64,000 nt of DNA. Source: Microcoleus sp. bin38.metabat.b11b12b14.051 (GTDB lineage Bacteria > Cyanobacteriota > Cyanobacteriia > Cyanobacteriales > Microcoleaceae). Every line of letters starts with the position of its first letter. Position 1 is the stretch's first letter. The stretch lies in contig NZ_JAAFKD010000010.1 in the NCBI RefSeq assembly GCF_013299165.1, forward strand, positions 62,001-126,000, read 5' to 3'. The translations under genes were made by a program, and so were the position numbers. Below the pieces are notes generated by a model, which was given only the letters and a program-made list of their open reading frames with translations, had not been told where the DNA came from and made no database searches. Shown here one piece after another: positions 45,614-55,665 of the stretch.

Positions 45614-46816
45614 CTATTTCCCTTCTACTAGCAACTGTTCAAAATCCGCTGCCGGCACGGGAGGACTGAACAAATATCCTTGCATGGCATCGCACTCGTA
45701 GCGCCAGAGAAAATCTCTTTCTGCTTCGGTTTCAACTCCTTCGGCAATTACTTCGAGACAGAGACTGTGCGCCATTTCAATAATCGCTTTCACAATCGCT
45801 GCATTTGTGCAACCATCGGTGATATTACTGATAAAACAGCGGTCTATTTTTAAAACATCGAAAGGGTATTGCGTTAGATAGCTTAAGGAAGAATAGCCAG
45901 TACCGAAATCGTCAATAGAGATAGAAACTCCCAAATCTTTCAATTGTTGCAAAGTAGCGATCGCACTTTCGGCATCCTCCACCATCATACTTTCAGTCAG
46001 CTCTAATTCCAAACTGCTCGGTGACAAACCAATTTCTGCTAAAATCTCGGCAACTCTGCTGCCCAGATTCGCCTGGTGAAATTGGCGGGGCGACAGATTC
46101 ACCGCTACCTGCTGCAAGGAAAAACCAGCATTTTGCCAAACCTGTATTTGCCTGCAAGCTGTCTGCAAAACCCACTCGCCTAACTCTACAATAAAGCCAG
46201 TTTCTTCGGCATCTGGAATAAATTCGGCGGGGGAAATCAGCCCTTTTTCAGGATGCAGCCAGCGCACTAAAGCTTCTGCGCTCATGATTTTACCAGTCTG
46301 GACATTGACCTGCGGTTGATAGTAAACTTGAAATTCTTCTCCTTCGAGGGCTGCACACAAAGTTGTTTTGATTTGCTCTAATTTGTCGGCATCTGGGAGC
46401 GATTCGCTGCTTGGCGATCGCAAATTATACTGCTGTTTTGCCAAAGCTGCTTGTTTTTTCAAGCGGCTTGATATCGCGCCCACAAGCTCAGCTTTAGTAA
46501 AAGGTTTAGTCAGGTAATCATCTGCTCCCAATTCCATACCTTGCCGCACTTCGGAGCGATCGGCTTTACCTGTGAGAAAAATAAAGGGTACTGTAGCAGT
46601 AACAGGATGCGATCGCAAGGCCGCCAGCACCCCATACCCGTCAAGTTGCGGCATCGTCACGTCGCACAGAATCACGTCAGGAAGATTTGACACAGCCGCA
46701 TTTAAACCCTCCGCTCCATTGGATGCACCCGTCACGTCGAAACCTTCTGCTTTGAGGAGTTTGAGAATATTCTCGCGAATTACTTGGTCGTCCTCAATCA
46801 CTAGAATCTTTTTCAT
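45614..46816 (-). CDS. Receiver-EAL protein (cyclic-di-GMP phosphodiesterase)
   Basis: This 400-residue protein has an N-terminal CheY-like receiver (1-120; phosphoacceptor Asp52 in LCDVTMP, acidic pair at 9-10) joined by a short linker to an EAL domain (about 150-398). The EAL domain keeps the catalytic set: SAEALVRW, a NLSPRQF motif, ELTESMM, DDFGTGYSSLSYL and EGVETE. It should cleave cyclic di-GMP to pGpG when active, under control of phosphorylation by an unknown kinase. It has no adjacent kinase gene. Cyclic-di-GMP controls motility and biofilm in cyanobacteria. Confidence 0.92.
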   Translation of the reverse strand: MKKILVIEDDQVIRENILKLLKAEGFDVTGASNGAEGLNAAVSNLPDVILCDVTMPQLDGYGVLAALRSHPVTATVPFIFLTGKADRSEVRQGMELGADDYLTKPFTKAELVGAISSRLKKQAALAKQQYNLRSPSSESLPDADKLEQIKTTLCAALEGEEFQVYYQPQVNVQTGKIMSAEALVRWLHPEKGLISPAEFIPDAEETGFIVELGEWVLQTACRQIQVWQNAGFSLQQVAVNLSPRQFHQANLGSRVAEILAEIGLSPSSLELELTESMMVEDAESAIATLQQLKDLGVSISIDDFGTGYSSLSYLTQYPFDVLKIDRCFISNITDGCTNAAIVKAIIEMAHSLCLEVIAEGVETEAERDFLWRYECDAMQGYLFSPPVPAADFEQLLVEGK

Positions 46817-47248
46817 ATGTCAAGCCCTGAAAGCAGTATAATTGAGCGGTGTTGCACAAAGCCGATAAGCGTGGTAATAACTCAGAACCCACAGATCGAT
46901 CGGCACAACAGCGGAATATTTTCCGACAAAAATAGCAGACGCCCCTGAAAAACGGTAATTTTTCAAGGACAACTAGATTAATGTTTCTCTGCTTGCTCAG
47001 TGTCGTCCGTATTATTACGAGGTTAGTTAATAAATCTCTAAACTAATTTTAGGCGATCGACAGTTAGCAGCACCCTCAAAAAATACTAAACTGATTGTGC
47101 CAGTCGATCGATCGTCTGGAAACAATCTCAGCCTATTTATAACAGTTGCCACACAAAATGCAACAGCAAGTAAGTTCCAAACCCTTCGGGAGTAACTATT
47201 TCCTCATCCTTTAGTGTAAAATATAATATCTAAAATCTAAAATCTAAA
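46817..47248. other. Intergenic region between divergent REC-EAL and SOUL genes
   Basis: 430 bp with no supported gene. It contains CGATCG clusters near 46890-47110 and a short TCTAAAA heptamer run (47227-47250) that reaches into the ATG of the next gene. No strong promoter box was seen. Confidence 0.5.
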
Positions 47249-47764
47249 ATGGCATTACCTAGTGGATTCCCTGAACCGGCACAGATTGGGGTTATAGAAG
47301 TTAAGCAATATCCTCCATACCGTGCTGTCACCTACACCCACGCGGGCGATTTGCGACAAGCGACAGGAATCGCATTTAACCCCTTATTTCAACACATCAG
47401 CAACAACCAAATTGCGATGACAACACCAGTAGAAGCGCGCTATACAGAAACTTCCGAGCAAATCAATGCAGTTCCTGTTGCAGAAGTTTCATTTTTGTAT
47501 CCCGCACCAAACATCGCCCCTAGCAGCGTTAACGCCGCTGTCGAAGTCACCGATACTTCGCCGATGACAGTTGTCAGCATCGGCGTGCGGGGCGCCTACA
47601 CTTGGGAAAGCTACGAAAACAACCTCCAGAAACTCAAAGATTGGCTTCAAGAACATCCCGAATACGAAATAGTCGGGCCACCGCGGCGCTTTTTTTACAA
47701 CTCCCCGATGACAGCGGAAGCAGCTAAAATCAGCGAGGTACAGATTCCCATCAAACGCCGCTGA
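47249..47764 (+). CDS. SOUL heme-binding family protein
   Basis: This 171-residue protein of the SOUL/HBP family has EVKQYPPYRAVTYTHAGDLR, the family core NNQIAMTTPVEARY near residues 50-64, and the C-terminal PPRRFFYNSPMT. Heme binding is a property of some members, not shown here. The ATG overlaps a TCTAAAA heptamer run and no ribosome binding site is visible. It converges with YjbQ and the two coding regions overlap by 14 bp. Confidence 0.85.
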   Translation: MALPSGFPEPAQIGVIEVKQYPPYRAVTYTHAGDLRQATGIAFNPLFQHISNNQIAMTTPVEARYTETSEQINAVPVAEVSFLYPAPNIAPSSVNAAVEVTDTSPMTVVSIGVRGAYTWESYENNLQKLKDWLQEHPEYEIVGPPRRFFYNSPMTAEAAKISEVQIPIKRR

Positions 47765-48167
47765 CATGAACAACTAACTCGCGAAGGCTGCCCCGCTGGC
47801 GGTGTTCCCAGAGGTAAATTCCCTGCCAAGTTCCTAACAATAATCTACCACGGGCGATCGGGATTTGTTCGGAAGTATGAGTCAGCGCAGTGCGAATGTG
47901 CGCCGGCATATCGTCGGGGCCTTCCGCATCGTGAATGTAATTCGCGCCCTCCGGTACCAGTTTAGCCAAAAAATTAGCCAAATCCTGAAGTACATCCGGG
48001 TCAGCATTTTCTTGAATCACCAAGCTAGCAGAAGTGTGCATCAAAAATAAGCTACAAAGTCCCGTTTGAATACCAGATTTCGCCACCGCATCTTCTATCT
48101 TAGGAGTGATTTTGCACAGAGACTTGCCTGTCGTTTGAATTCTGAGTATTTGTTGATGATGAAGCAT
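47751..48167 (-). CDS. YjbQ/UPF0047 family protein
   Basis: This 138-residue protein is a clear YjbQ (UPF0047) member: HTSASLVIQENADPDVLQDL, PEGANYIHDAEGPDDMPAHI and PIARGRLLLGTWQGIYLWEH are all diagnostic. Structures show a small trimer; E. coli YjbQ has thiamin phosphate synthase activity in vitro. Its physiological role here is unclear. Its start codon lies within 10 bp of ATTTTAG heptamers, and the 3' end overlaps the SOUL gene. Confidence 0.93.
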   Translation of the reverse strand: MLHHQQILRIQTTGKSLCKITPKIEDAVAKSGIQTGLCSLFLMHTSASLVIQENADPDVLQDLANFLAKLVPEGANYIHDAEGPDDMPAHIRTALTHTSEQIPIARGRLLLGTWQGIYLWEHRQRGSLRELVVHVSGV

Positions 48168-48642
48168 TGGATTTTAGATTTTAGATTTTAGATTTTAGAT
48201 TTGGGATTGTGGATTGTACGTGAGACTATTGTAAACTCTTCAGTCGGCGGAGGCCGACTTCGTTTGTGTAGGCGCGATTTCTAATCGCCGTCTTATATTG
48301 TAAAAATTCGATGAGACTTGTAATACCATGTCTAAGAATTATTACTACAATATATTTTTGGGTGTGTTTACAATAGCTGGGGAGTGCTGGTGCGTCGCTA
48401 GTCGAAAAGTCGATTTTGTGGCAGAGATTTTTAATGGCGACACACCCTACAGCTTCTCTTGAGTCGGCCTCCGCCGACATTGTTTGTGTAGGCGCGATTT
48501 CAATCGCCGTCATTCGATTTTAGATTTTAGATTTTAGATTTTAGATTTGGGATTTTCCATTTTTCGATTTTCGATTTTCCATTTTTCGATTTCCGATTTT
48601 GGATGAGACTGTTTGCAAAAATCCTCATCAATCGCCCTGATC
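48168..48642. repeat. Two family A copies and heptamer runs
   Basis: ATTTTAG heptamers (48169-48202) and a second run (48514-48600, TTTTAGA and CGATTTT variants). Two family A copies at 48238-48297 and 48467-48512 have stems CGGCGGAGGCCG and CGGCCTCCGCCG, plus GCGATTTCTAATCGC and GCGATTTCAATCGC. These are changed relative to the array at 4206 yet still pair. Confidence 0.85.
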
Positions 48643-49752
48643 CTAATCCCCATTTTTAAAATAGTCTACAACAGCTTGGGCGATCGCCTCCGTACCGTGC
48701 TTATCCAACTTATCCGACAACAGCGGCGGATGCAGCGGTTGTCGCAAAAACCCCCAATCCCCCTCAAAAAACTCCGCCGCCGTCACAATTTGATGTTGTG
48801 CATACTTTTGGAGCCATTCCAACAACACCGCAGCTTCCGCAAAACCTTCTCTCATGATAGAAACCACAGGTATTTCCAAACGCAAAGCTTCCGAAAAAGT
48901 GCTGTATCCCGGTTTAGAAACCAAACGGCCGCAGACAGGCATCATATCAACCGGACGCGGTAAAATTGGGAAAGAATTTGCAAATTTTGAATTTTTGACT
49001 TTAATCAAATTCGGGAAATCCGGAGCTAACGCATCAAAAGTGATAAATTGCCAATCGCTAAATAGCTGTAAATTTTGATAAGGAATTGCCTCTAAACCCA
49101 GTCCGCCAAAAGTCAGCAACACAGTTTTTTCCGGCGGTGATTTGATGCCGAATACTTCCCGAATTTCTGCGTTACTATAACGAGGATTGCCACCAGTTAA
49201 GCCCACATCTTGAATATTGGGGAAAGCTGGCATCGGTTCGTGCAAAGGCAGACGAAAAAGCCGATCGCACTTTCCGAAGCATTCACCAATCCAATCAGCC
49301 ATTTCCGTAAATTCGCCACCCCAATCTCGATAGATAAAATCCCACCCAAAATTGCTCATCATCCAGCAAGGAACCCCAGCCGCTGCCGCCATTCGTGTTG
49401 TCAAAGGAGGAATATCTGCCAACACCAAACCCACCCGATTTTGCTTAATAAAATTAACTTCACCCGCAACAATAGAATTTTGCTTTTTCTTAATTTCCCG
49501 CAATTTTTCCAAAGTCGCCTCTTTATCCATATGCAAACTATCAGCTTGCACAACTCCGACATCAAAAGCACGGGGACGGAGGATAAAATCGCCAGTAATG
49601 TAACATTCCAGCAGCCAGCGAGGTGCAGTTGTGGTGATAATTAATAAAATATCTGGATTTAATTCTTGAATTTTTGCAGCGACGGAGGAAACTCGGACGG
49701 CATGGCCGAATCCATGATTGGTGAGGGCAATATATAATGTTGGTCGAGACAT
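48643..49752 (-). CDS. GT28-like glycosyltransferase (putative)
   Basis: This 369-residue protein starts MSRPTLYIALTNHGFGHAVR and has GT-B features: GFGHAVR near the N-terminus and a donor region with LTFGGLGLEA and SKPGYSTFSEALRLEIPVVS, which fits GT28/MGT-type enzymes. Acceptor and sugar are unknown. The start at 49752 is chosen because 14 upstream in-frame codons come from repeated GGTAATG heptamers. No neighbouring gene shares an obvious pathway. Confidence 0.8.
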   Translation of the reverse strand: MSRPTLYIALTNHGFGHAVRVSSVAAKIQELNPDILLIITTTAPRWLLECYITGDFILRPRAFDVGVVQADSLHMDKEATLEKLREIKKKQNSIVAGEVNFIKQNRVGLVLADIPPLTTRMAAAAGVPCWMMSNFGWDFIYRDWGGEFTEMADWIGECFGKCDRLFRLPLHEPMPAFPNIQDVGLTGGNPRYSNAEIREVFGIKSPPEKTVLLTFGGLGLEAIPYQNLQLFSDWQFITFDALAPDFPNLIKVKNSKFANSFPILPRPVDMMPVCGRLVSKPGYSTFSEALRLEIPVVSIMREGFAEAAVLLEWLQKYAQHQIVTAAEFFEGDWGFLRQPLHPPLLSDKLDKHGTEAIAQAVVDYFKNGD

Positions 49753-50083
49753 TGATCGGTGGTAATGGGTAATGGGTAATGGGGAATTGGTCACTGGTAA
49801 TTGGTCACTGGTAATTGGTAATTGGTAATATTATGTCCAGTCGATTACCATGACAAAAACGGTTCGTAGTGCGGACTTAAGTCCGCTTCCGGAGAGCGGA
49901 CTTAAGTCCGCACTACGAACTAATATTATTGCGTTTAATCGCTCGGACACGATATAATTGGTAATTGGAAAACAAGAAGGAAAAGGGAAAAACAAAGTAC
50001 AACTGCCAACTGTCAACTGCCAACTGTCAACTGCCAACTGTCAACTGCCAACTGCCAACTGCCAACTGACTACTGCCAACTGA
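49753..50083. repeat. Heptamer tracts around a family B hairpin
   Basis: GGTAATG / GGTAATT tracts (49759-49829), the family B hairpin at 49861-49920 (GTGCGGACTTAAGTCCGC), then CAACTGC/CAACTGT heptamers from 49999. The last tract continues into the cheB 3' end. No gene is seen. Confidence 0.9.
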
Positions 50084-51184
50084 CTACTGACTACTGACTC
50101 GATCGATAATTTCGCGTGCCATGTCTTGTAAGGATACCACTCGATCGGCAAAACCAGAATTAACCACACTTCCCGGCATCCCCCAGACAACGCTGCTAGC
50201 CTCATCTTGAGCAATAATCTTACCGCCAGCCTCCCGAATATTCTGACAGCCCAGCAGCCCGTCTTGCCCCATTCCAGTCAACACCACACCCAAAACACCA
50301 GCACCATAAATCTTAGCAGTCGATCGAAACAGCACATCCACCGCAGGGCGACAAGAATTTTCCCGCGCCTCTTGATGCGTGCGAATTCGCACCCCAAAAC
50401 CCTGTTTTTCCAACACAATATGGTAATCACCGGGCGCTATCCAAGCCCGCCCAGCTTCGACAATACATCCCGTCACAGCCTCCTCCACTCTAATTTGGCA
50501 CTTGGAGGTTAGTCGATCGGCCAAACGCTTCGTAAAAACCGGAGGCATATGCTGCACAATCACAATTGGTACAGGAAAATTAGCCGGCAAATCCTGCAAA
50601 ACAGCTTCCAAAGCATTTGGCCCGCCCGTCGAAGCCCCAATCGCCACAATTTCAACCTTAGACTTAATATTTACCGCTAAATTAGACGAAATAGACTGCG
50701 ATATATTTGGCAACTGCGTGGTAAAAATATTGTTAGTTTCACCCAATTTGATATTACCCAACTTTTCGCTCTGTTTCCCCTTAAAAAAAGCCTTAATTTT
50801 AGGGATTAATTGATTATGGACGTACTCTAGCGCCTCTTCATTGCCCTTCATATTCTGAGGCTTAGCCACATAATTCGTAGCACCGAGCGCCATAGCATTC
50901 AGAGTCGTAACAGCCACCAACTCTGTCAGCGCCGTAAAGATAATTATCGGAATATCCTTGTGCTGTTTTTGGATAGCTGCCAGCGTCTCCCAACCCTCCA
51001 TTTCCGGCATCTCCACATCCAGCACAATCAAATCAGGATTCATCTGAGAAATCTTGGCTAAAGCGATTTTACCGTTGGGTGCAGTCCCCACAACTTCGAG
51101 TGCAGGATCGCCGTCTAGTACGTTATTTAATAATCGGCGCACCACCACAGAAGCATCAACAATTAAAATTTTAATTAGGGGCAT
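50084..51184 (-). CDS. cheB: Chemoreceptor methylesterase CheB
   Basis: This 366-residue CheB has a receiver (1-125; phosphoacceptor Asp56 in VLDVEMP) and a methylesterase domain (about 175-362). The catalytic triad is visible: Ser185 (GASTGGP), His212 (QHMPP), Asp308 (TGMGQDG). It removes methyl groups from the receptors that CheR adds. In the receiver, the acidic pair that binds Mg (usually DD) is Asp10-Ala11, so phosphorylation may be weakened. The C-terminus VSSQ is encoded by heptamer repeat DNA. It is the last gene of the leftward chemosensory operon. Similar to other CheB proteins in all other respects. Confidence 0.94.
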   Translation of the reverse strand: MPLIKILIVDASVVVRRLLNNVLDGDPALEVVGTAPNGKIALAKISQMNPDLIVLDVEMPEMEGWETLAAIQKQHKDIPIIIFTALTELVAVTTLNAMALGATNYVAKPQNMKGNEEALEYVHNQLIPKIKAFFKGKQSEKLGNIKLGETNNIFTTQLPNISQSISSNLAVNIKSKVEIVAIGASTGGPNALEAVLQDLPANFPVPIVIVQHMPPVFTKRLADRLTSKCQIRVEEAVTGCIVEAGRAWIAPGDYHIVLEKQGFGVRIRTHQEARENSCRPAVDVLFRSTAKIYGAGVLGVVLTGMGQDGLLGCQNIREAGGKIIAQDEASSVVWGMPGSVVNSGFADRVVSLQDMAREIIDRVSSQ

Positions 51185-51190
51185 CTTATT

Positions 51191-52207
51191 TTATTTGACT
51201 CGAAATAACAAATCTAGGAGCAAACGAGCTTGAAAAAACAGAATCAACTCGCCTTTTACCGCAAGATCGATGATTTTAAAACGAGACATAAACAGTATAA
51301 TGGTTGACCGCATATTAAAACTCATAGCACTAAAAATTTGCTCCGCCGAACCTTCTATATAGTGGGGAACTACATAACCGAGATCGTACTTTAATGTATT
51401 GCTAAATGTGCCAACGATACCGCTAATAGCTAAATTGCCAATTTCCCCCATTATATCGGCTTTTTCTTGCTTAAATTCCTCGCTGGCGACATCGCCACCG
51501 CCGTTGAGAGCTAAAACAAGAGCATCGGCAGCATCACAGGAAAACAACATCTTAGCCGAACCTGATAAATCCCCGTTAAAATCAATCTGCGCCACAGATA
51601 CTAAGTTTTTTCCCAAAGTGTGAATCAGATTTTTTTGCAAAAATAGCGGCGATAGTGCTTGAGCAGAAGGCATTTCAAATTTTACCTCACAGGCGATCAT
51701 TTCGCTCATCTGAGAAACTGCCGTGCCGATTGCTTTGTTGACAACATCCTGTAATTTGGTGTGTTTTCCTGTTTCGAGCTTGCCTAAGTTGAAATCCCGC
51801 AGTTGACTGTCGCCATCAATTGCACCGCCACCGTTTGGGTAAGCAGCAATTGCCACGGTTTGCCGCAATTCTAATTGATTGTTTGTTTTTTTGAGAGTTG
51901 CGAATATTCCTGCAAGCGACAAATACTGAATCATGTTTCTTGCTAAGTCGTCGCTGAGTATAATGGTGGGTATTTGTAACAAGTGCAAAAATTGGATTAT
52001 CGGTAAATAATTGTGTTCTATCGCTGCAAAATCTAAGATGACAACTTTGGGATGGTGGCACTCAGCGAGAACTAAACAATTGTATAAATCTGTAGCTACG
52101 GCAAATACATATTCGTCTGCTTTTAAAGTTTCGCGCAATGTCTGATTTTCTGAATTTGAAAAGCCACCAATCAGAATTAGTGAAATTGGTTTTGAGTATG
52201 TTTTCAT
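51191..52207 (-). CDS. Pseudo-receiver fused to CheC-like domain
   Basis: This 338-residue protein has an N-terminal receiver-like domain (about 1-125) without the acidic pair (LILIGGFS) but with VVILDFAA (Asp59). A CheC/CheX/FliY-type domain follows (about 150-335), with DVVNKAIGTAVSQMSEM and the EIGNLAISGIVGTFSN helix. Known CheC-type phosphatases use E/D-xx-N motifs to remove phosphate from CheY. ATG 52207 is chosen because codons upstream come from GGTAATT heptamers. It overlaps no gene but sits 6 bp before cheB. Confidence 0.82.
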   Translation of the reverse strand: MKTYSKPISLILIGGFSNSENQTLRETLKADEYVFAVATDLYNCLVLAECHHPKVVILDFAAIEHNYLPIIQFLHLLQIPTIILSDDLARNMIQYLSLAGIFATLKKTNNQLELRQTVAIAAYPNGGGAIDGDSQLRDFNLGKLETGKHTKLQDVVNKAIGTAVSQMSEMIACEVKFEMPSAQALSPLFLQKNLIHTLGKNLVSVAQIDFNGDLSGSAKMLFSCDAADALVLALNGGGDVASEEFKQEKADIMGEIGNLAISGIVGTFSNTLKYDLGYVVPHYIEGSAEQIFSAMSFNMRSTIILFMSRFKIIDLAVKGELILFFQARLLLDLLFRVK

Positions 52208-52590
52208 TTTATATGATTGGTAATTGGTAATTGGTAATTGGTAATTAATTTTAACCAATTTTTGACGCATAGCCTAATGATGTAGAGCGTACAATGAATG
52301 CACACCTTAGTTTTACCGCTAATTTTGATATTATTCCGTCTCTTCTGTCTCGAATACAACAGACTCACAAATATCTTTAATAGACATTTGTACTGCCACA
52401 GAAGTCAAGAAAAATGTAGAGGTTTATCCTTTGTATTTTGGGAGTGCGAGTGGGGATGCTCGCACTCATACAAAAGCAAAACTGACAGGCTACAAAGACG
52501 CTAAACGATAATAACAACTGTCCGCTGTCAACTGTCCGCTGTCAACTGTCCGCTGTCAACTGTCCGCTGTCAACTGTCCGCTGTCCGCTG
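52208..52590. repeat. Heptamer tracts between the CheC-like gene and the MCP gene
   Basis: GGTAATT tracts (52216-52250) and CAACTGTCCGCTGT tracts (52511-52596). The middle 250 bp is unremarkable. The TGA stop of the MCP gene forms part of the first heptamer. Confidence 0.8.
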
Positions 52591-54909
52591 TCAATACTTA
52601 AATTGATTGACAAGTCCTTGCAATTGGGCGGCAGTTTTTGATAGTTCGATCGCAGAATTTTGAGTATTGCTAGCACTGGCGGCGGTACTTTCGGCTGCAT
52701 CGGCGACGCTGGTAATGTTGCGGGCAATTTCCGAAGAACCGATCGCAACTTGGTTGATATTGCGCGAAATTTCGGTAGTTGTAGCCGTTTGTTCCTCAAC
52801 GGCACTGGCGATCGTCGTTTGGAAATCGCTGATTTGGTTGATAATAGAAGTAATTTGCCCGATCGCCTGCACGGAGCTTTTAGTATCAGCTTGAATAGCC
52901 TCCACCTTCTTGCTGATATCCTCAGTCGCCACCGCCGTTTGCTTCGCCAACTCCTTCACCTCATTCGCCACCACCGCGAAACCCTTACCCGCTTCCCCAG
53001 CCCGCGCCGCCTCAATCGTAGCATTCAGAGCCAGTAAATTAGTCTGTTGGGCGATCGAAGTAATCACCTTGACAACATTACCAATTTCTGCACTACTAAC
53101 GCCGAGTTTAGTAATCGTTTGATTCGTAGTTTCCGCCATCCTCACCGCCGAATTCGCAACCGTCGCAGCCTCCGAAGCATTCTTAGCAATTTCTTTAATG
53201 CTCACATTCATTTCCTCAATCCCCGTAGCCACCGATTGAGTATTGCTATTAACTAAATCCGCCGCCGCAGATACCGTCCCCGCTTGAGCCGAAGTTTCCT
53301 CAGCCGCAGCGCCCATATTTTGGCTTTCCCCAATCAATTCCTCCGAAGCACTGCTAACTGCGATCGCCACTTGGGAAATATGCTGTACCTGAGCCGTCAA
53401 ATTCGCCGCCATCAAATTAACATTATCCGTCAAATCTTTCCAAGTCCCGCCAATATCAGGAACAGTCGCCTGCCCTCCCAATTGTCCAGAAACAACCTGT
53501 TTAGCCAGCCCAGTTACTTCATCGGCAAAAGTATTAAGCTGGTCAACCATCGTATTCAACGTATCCTTAAGTTCCAGAACTTCTCCTTGAACTTCCACAG
53601 TAATTTTCTTAGACAAATCTCCCTTAGCCACCGCCGTAGAAACTTCCGCAATACTCCGAACTTGTTCCGTAAGATTAGCCGCCATAATATTCACATTACC
53701 AGCCAAACTCAGCCAAGTCCCCGACAAACCCTCAACTGTTGCTTGACCTCCCAATCTACCTTCAACGCCAACCTCTCTAGCAACTCGCGTCACTTCTAAA
53801 GCAAACTCATTGAGCTGAACAGTCATGTCATTAATCGTATTCTTCAGATCCCGAATTTCCCCTTCAGCTTCCACAGTAATTTTCTTAGACAAATCTCCCT
53901 GAGCAACTGCTGTAGTAACTTCCGCAATACTGCGTACCTGACTGGTAAGATTGCTCGCCATCAAATTAACATTTGTGGTTAAATCCTTCCAGACTCCAGC
54001 AACTCCGTGGACTTGTGCTTGACCCCCAAGTTTGCCCTCAGTTCCCACCTCTTTTGCTACCCGCGTCACCTCTTTTGCAAAATCATTGAGACAGTCAACC
54101 ATTTGATTGAGAGTATCTTTCAGTTGCAAAATTTCCCCTTCAGCTTCAACAGTAATTTTTTCGTTCAAATCCCCGACACTAATTGCCGTTGCCACCTTGG
54201 TAATATTCCGCACTTGATTTGTGAGATTTGCCGCCATCAAGTTAACGCTTTCGGTAAGTTCTTTCCAAATACCCGAAAGCCCTTCTACCTCTGCTTGAGT
54301 TCCCAACTTGCCTTCGCTGCCCACTTCCCGGGCGACGCGAGTTACTTCTAAACTAAAACCATTTAATTGGTCTACCATTTTGTTGAGAGTCGTCCCAATG
54401 CGGCGGAACAATCCTTTGATCGGTTTACCTTGAACTTCTAAGCTAAATTTCTCCGACAAATCACCTTTAGCCACAGCGTGCAGGACTCGCGCCATGTCTA
54501 TCGTCGGAAGAACTAAGCTGTTTAGCGTCACGTTCACCGCGTCAATACTGCTCACCCAAGAACCTTTAAATTCTTTAATTGCCGTTAGCTTGGGGACTTT
54601 GCCTTCCTCGGCAACTGCTTGGCTGACGCGCTCTACTTCGTCAGCAAACTTTTCATTGACACTCACCATTTCATTAAACACTTTGGCAATTTCTCCCAAG
54701 CCGTTGTCAGCGGGCAAACGCACGCTAAAGTCGCCATCTCTGACTGCTGTTAGAGCGAGAATCAGTTGCTGGCGGCACTGGCTGTCGAGCATCTCTGCTG
54801 TCCCCTGGCTGGCGTCGGTTTCTGCAACTACAGTCTCGCTTAAATCCCCGCTAGCCGACGAATCAATTTCTGGAGATTTTGAGGCTGGTGATTGATTTTG
54901 TGTACTCAT
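52591..54909 (-). CDS. Soluble poly-HAMP methyl-accepting chemotaxis protein
   Basis: This 772-residue receptor has no membrane segment. After an acidic N-terminus there is an array of HAMP domains (about 45-515). Their recurring segments are VA.GDL(S/N)(E/K)K and L..T.N.M..QLN, with repeats of ~92 residues in which (S/T)..VN.MA.NLT recurs five times. A signalling domain follows (about 520-770) with the tip sequence [20 protein letters not shown] and methylation-helix alanine-rich stretches. The HAMP array resembles fungal Nik1-type osmosensor kinases. It presumably senses an intracellular signal or partner and drives CheA. Confidence 0.9.
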   Translation of the reverse strand: MSTQNQSPASKSPEIDSSASGDLSETVVAETDASQGTAEMLDSQCRQQLILALTAVRDGDFSVRLPADNGLGEIAKVFNEMVSVNEKFADEVERVSQAVAEEGKVPKLTAIKEFKGSWVSSIDAVNVTLNSLVLPTIDMARVLHAVAKGDLSEKFSLEVQGKPIKGLFRRIGTTLNKMVDQLNGFSLEVTRVAREVGSEGKLGTQAEVEGLSGIWKELTESVNLMAANLTNQVRNITKVATAISVGDLNEKITVEAEGEILQLKDTLNQMVDCLNDFAKEVTRVAKEVGTEGKLGGQAQVHGVAGVWKDLTTNVNLMASNLTSQVRSIAEVTTAVAQGDLSKKITVEAEGEIRDLKNTINDMTVQLNEFALEVTRVAREVGVEGRLGGQATVEGLSGTWLSLAGNVNIMAANLTEQVRSIAEVSTAVAKGDLSKKITVEVQGEVLELKDTLNTMVDQLNTFADEVTGLAKQVVSGQLGGQATVPDIGGTWKDLTDNVNLMAANLTAQVQHISQVAIAVSSASEELIGESQNMGAAAEETSAQAGTVSAAADLVNSNTQSVATGIEEMNVSIKEIAKNASEAATVANSAVRMAETTNQTITKLGVSSAEIGNVVKVITSIAQQTNLLALNATIEAARAGEAGKGFAVVANEVKELAKQTAVATEDISKKVEAIQADTKSSVQAIGQITSIINQISDFQTTIASAVEEQTATTTEISRNINQVAIGSSEIARNITSVADAAESTAASASNTQNSAIELSKTAAQLQGLVNQFKY

Positions 54910-55054
54910 GTCTTAGGTATTTTTATACGAATTATTAGGTCAATTGGGCAGTCACAATCTGTAGAACGTTTTCTGCACTTGCTGTGGGCCAGCAAGTTTT
55001 TGCTTGCAGTCTTGGATGCAAATAATCTCTTTTCATTAAGAAGATTTGCGGTAT

Positions 55055-55654
55055 TTAAGATACTGCGGCGATCGCCTTCAGCAGCATCTGAAAGGAACCC
55101 ATATCAAAGAATAGCAAAATATCTCCTTGAATTTGCAGCTCTTCAATACTAAAATGAGCCGGAGCCAACAGCACGCTCCCGCACTCCAGAGAATGTTCTT
55201 TTAACAGTAATTCCTCAATTTCCTCCTCTGCGTAATAGGGAACCGCATAGTCTAACGGCTGGTCTAAAATATTGCCAATTGAGCCCATGACACCGTTAAT
55301 GACCATATTTCCGACCTCGCTGAGGGTACTAATTTTGAGAGCATCAAGGTCAGGACTTCCCTTTTGTTCGCCAGTGAGAACAGAGACTAAATTCACCGCA
55401 CTGTCGGTAGGGAAAAGTAGCTGGGCGCTGCCGCTAAATGAGCCGGTGAAGCCGAGTTGCACAGTGGAAAGAGGATCTATGCCGAAGCGTTTTTTTAATT
55501 CGCTTCTGAGCTCCTTCGCGGATAAAAGCTCAATATCTGGAATCTGCAACCGGATGGGAAATTGAATCATTTCGTTCAACATTCCAGCGGCACTTCCCAC
55601 GCCAATATTGATCAGCTCTTTCAAAGCATCGATTTCATCTGCTGTTAGCTCCAC
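55055..55654 (-). CDS. cheC: CheC-type phosphatase
   Basis: This 199-residue CheC has two active-site helices, ELINIGVGSAAGMLNEM (13-29, E..N) and SEVGNMVINGVMGSIGN (second E..N), as expected for a two-site CheC that dephosphorylates CheY-P. The start is GTG 55654, with GGAG eight bases upstream. It lies 11 bp downstream of cheY, so the substrate is probably that CheY. A second CheC-like protein is encoded two genes on. Confidence 0.9.
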   Translation of the reverse strand: MELTADEIDALKELINIGVGSAAGMLNEMIQFPIRLQIPDIELLSAKELRSELKKRFGIDPLSTVQLGFTGSFSGSAQLLFPTDSAVNLVSVLTGEQKGSPDLDALKISTLSEVGNMVINGVMGSIGNILDQPLDYAVPYYAEEEIEELLLKEHSLECGSVLLAPAHFSIEELQIQGDILLFFDMGSFQMLLKAIAAVS

Positions 55655-55665
55655 TCTCCTATCTC

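Noticed and set aside
49753..49794. Upstream start for the glycosyltransferase
   Set aside because: The added 14 residues (MTNSPLPITHYHRS) come from heptamer repeat DNA, whereas the conserved N-terminus begins at 49752.
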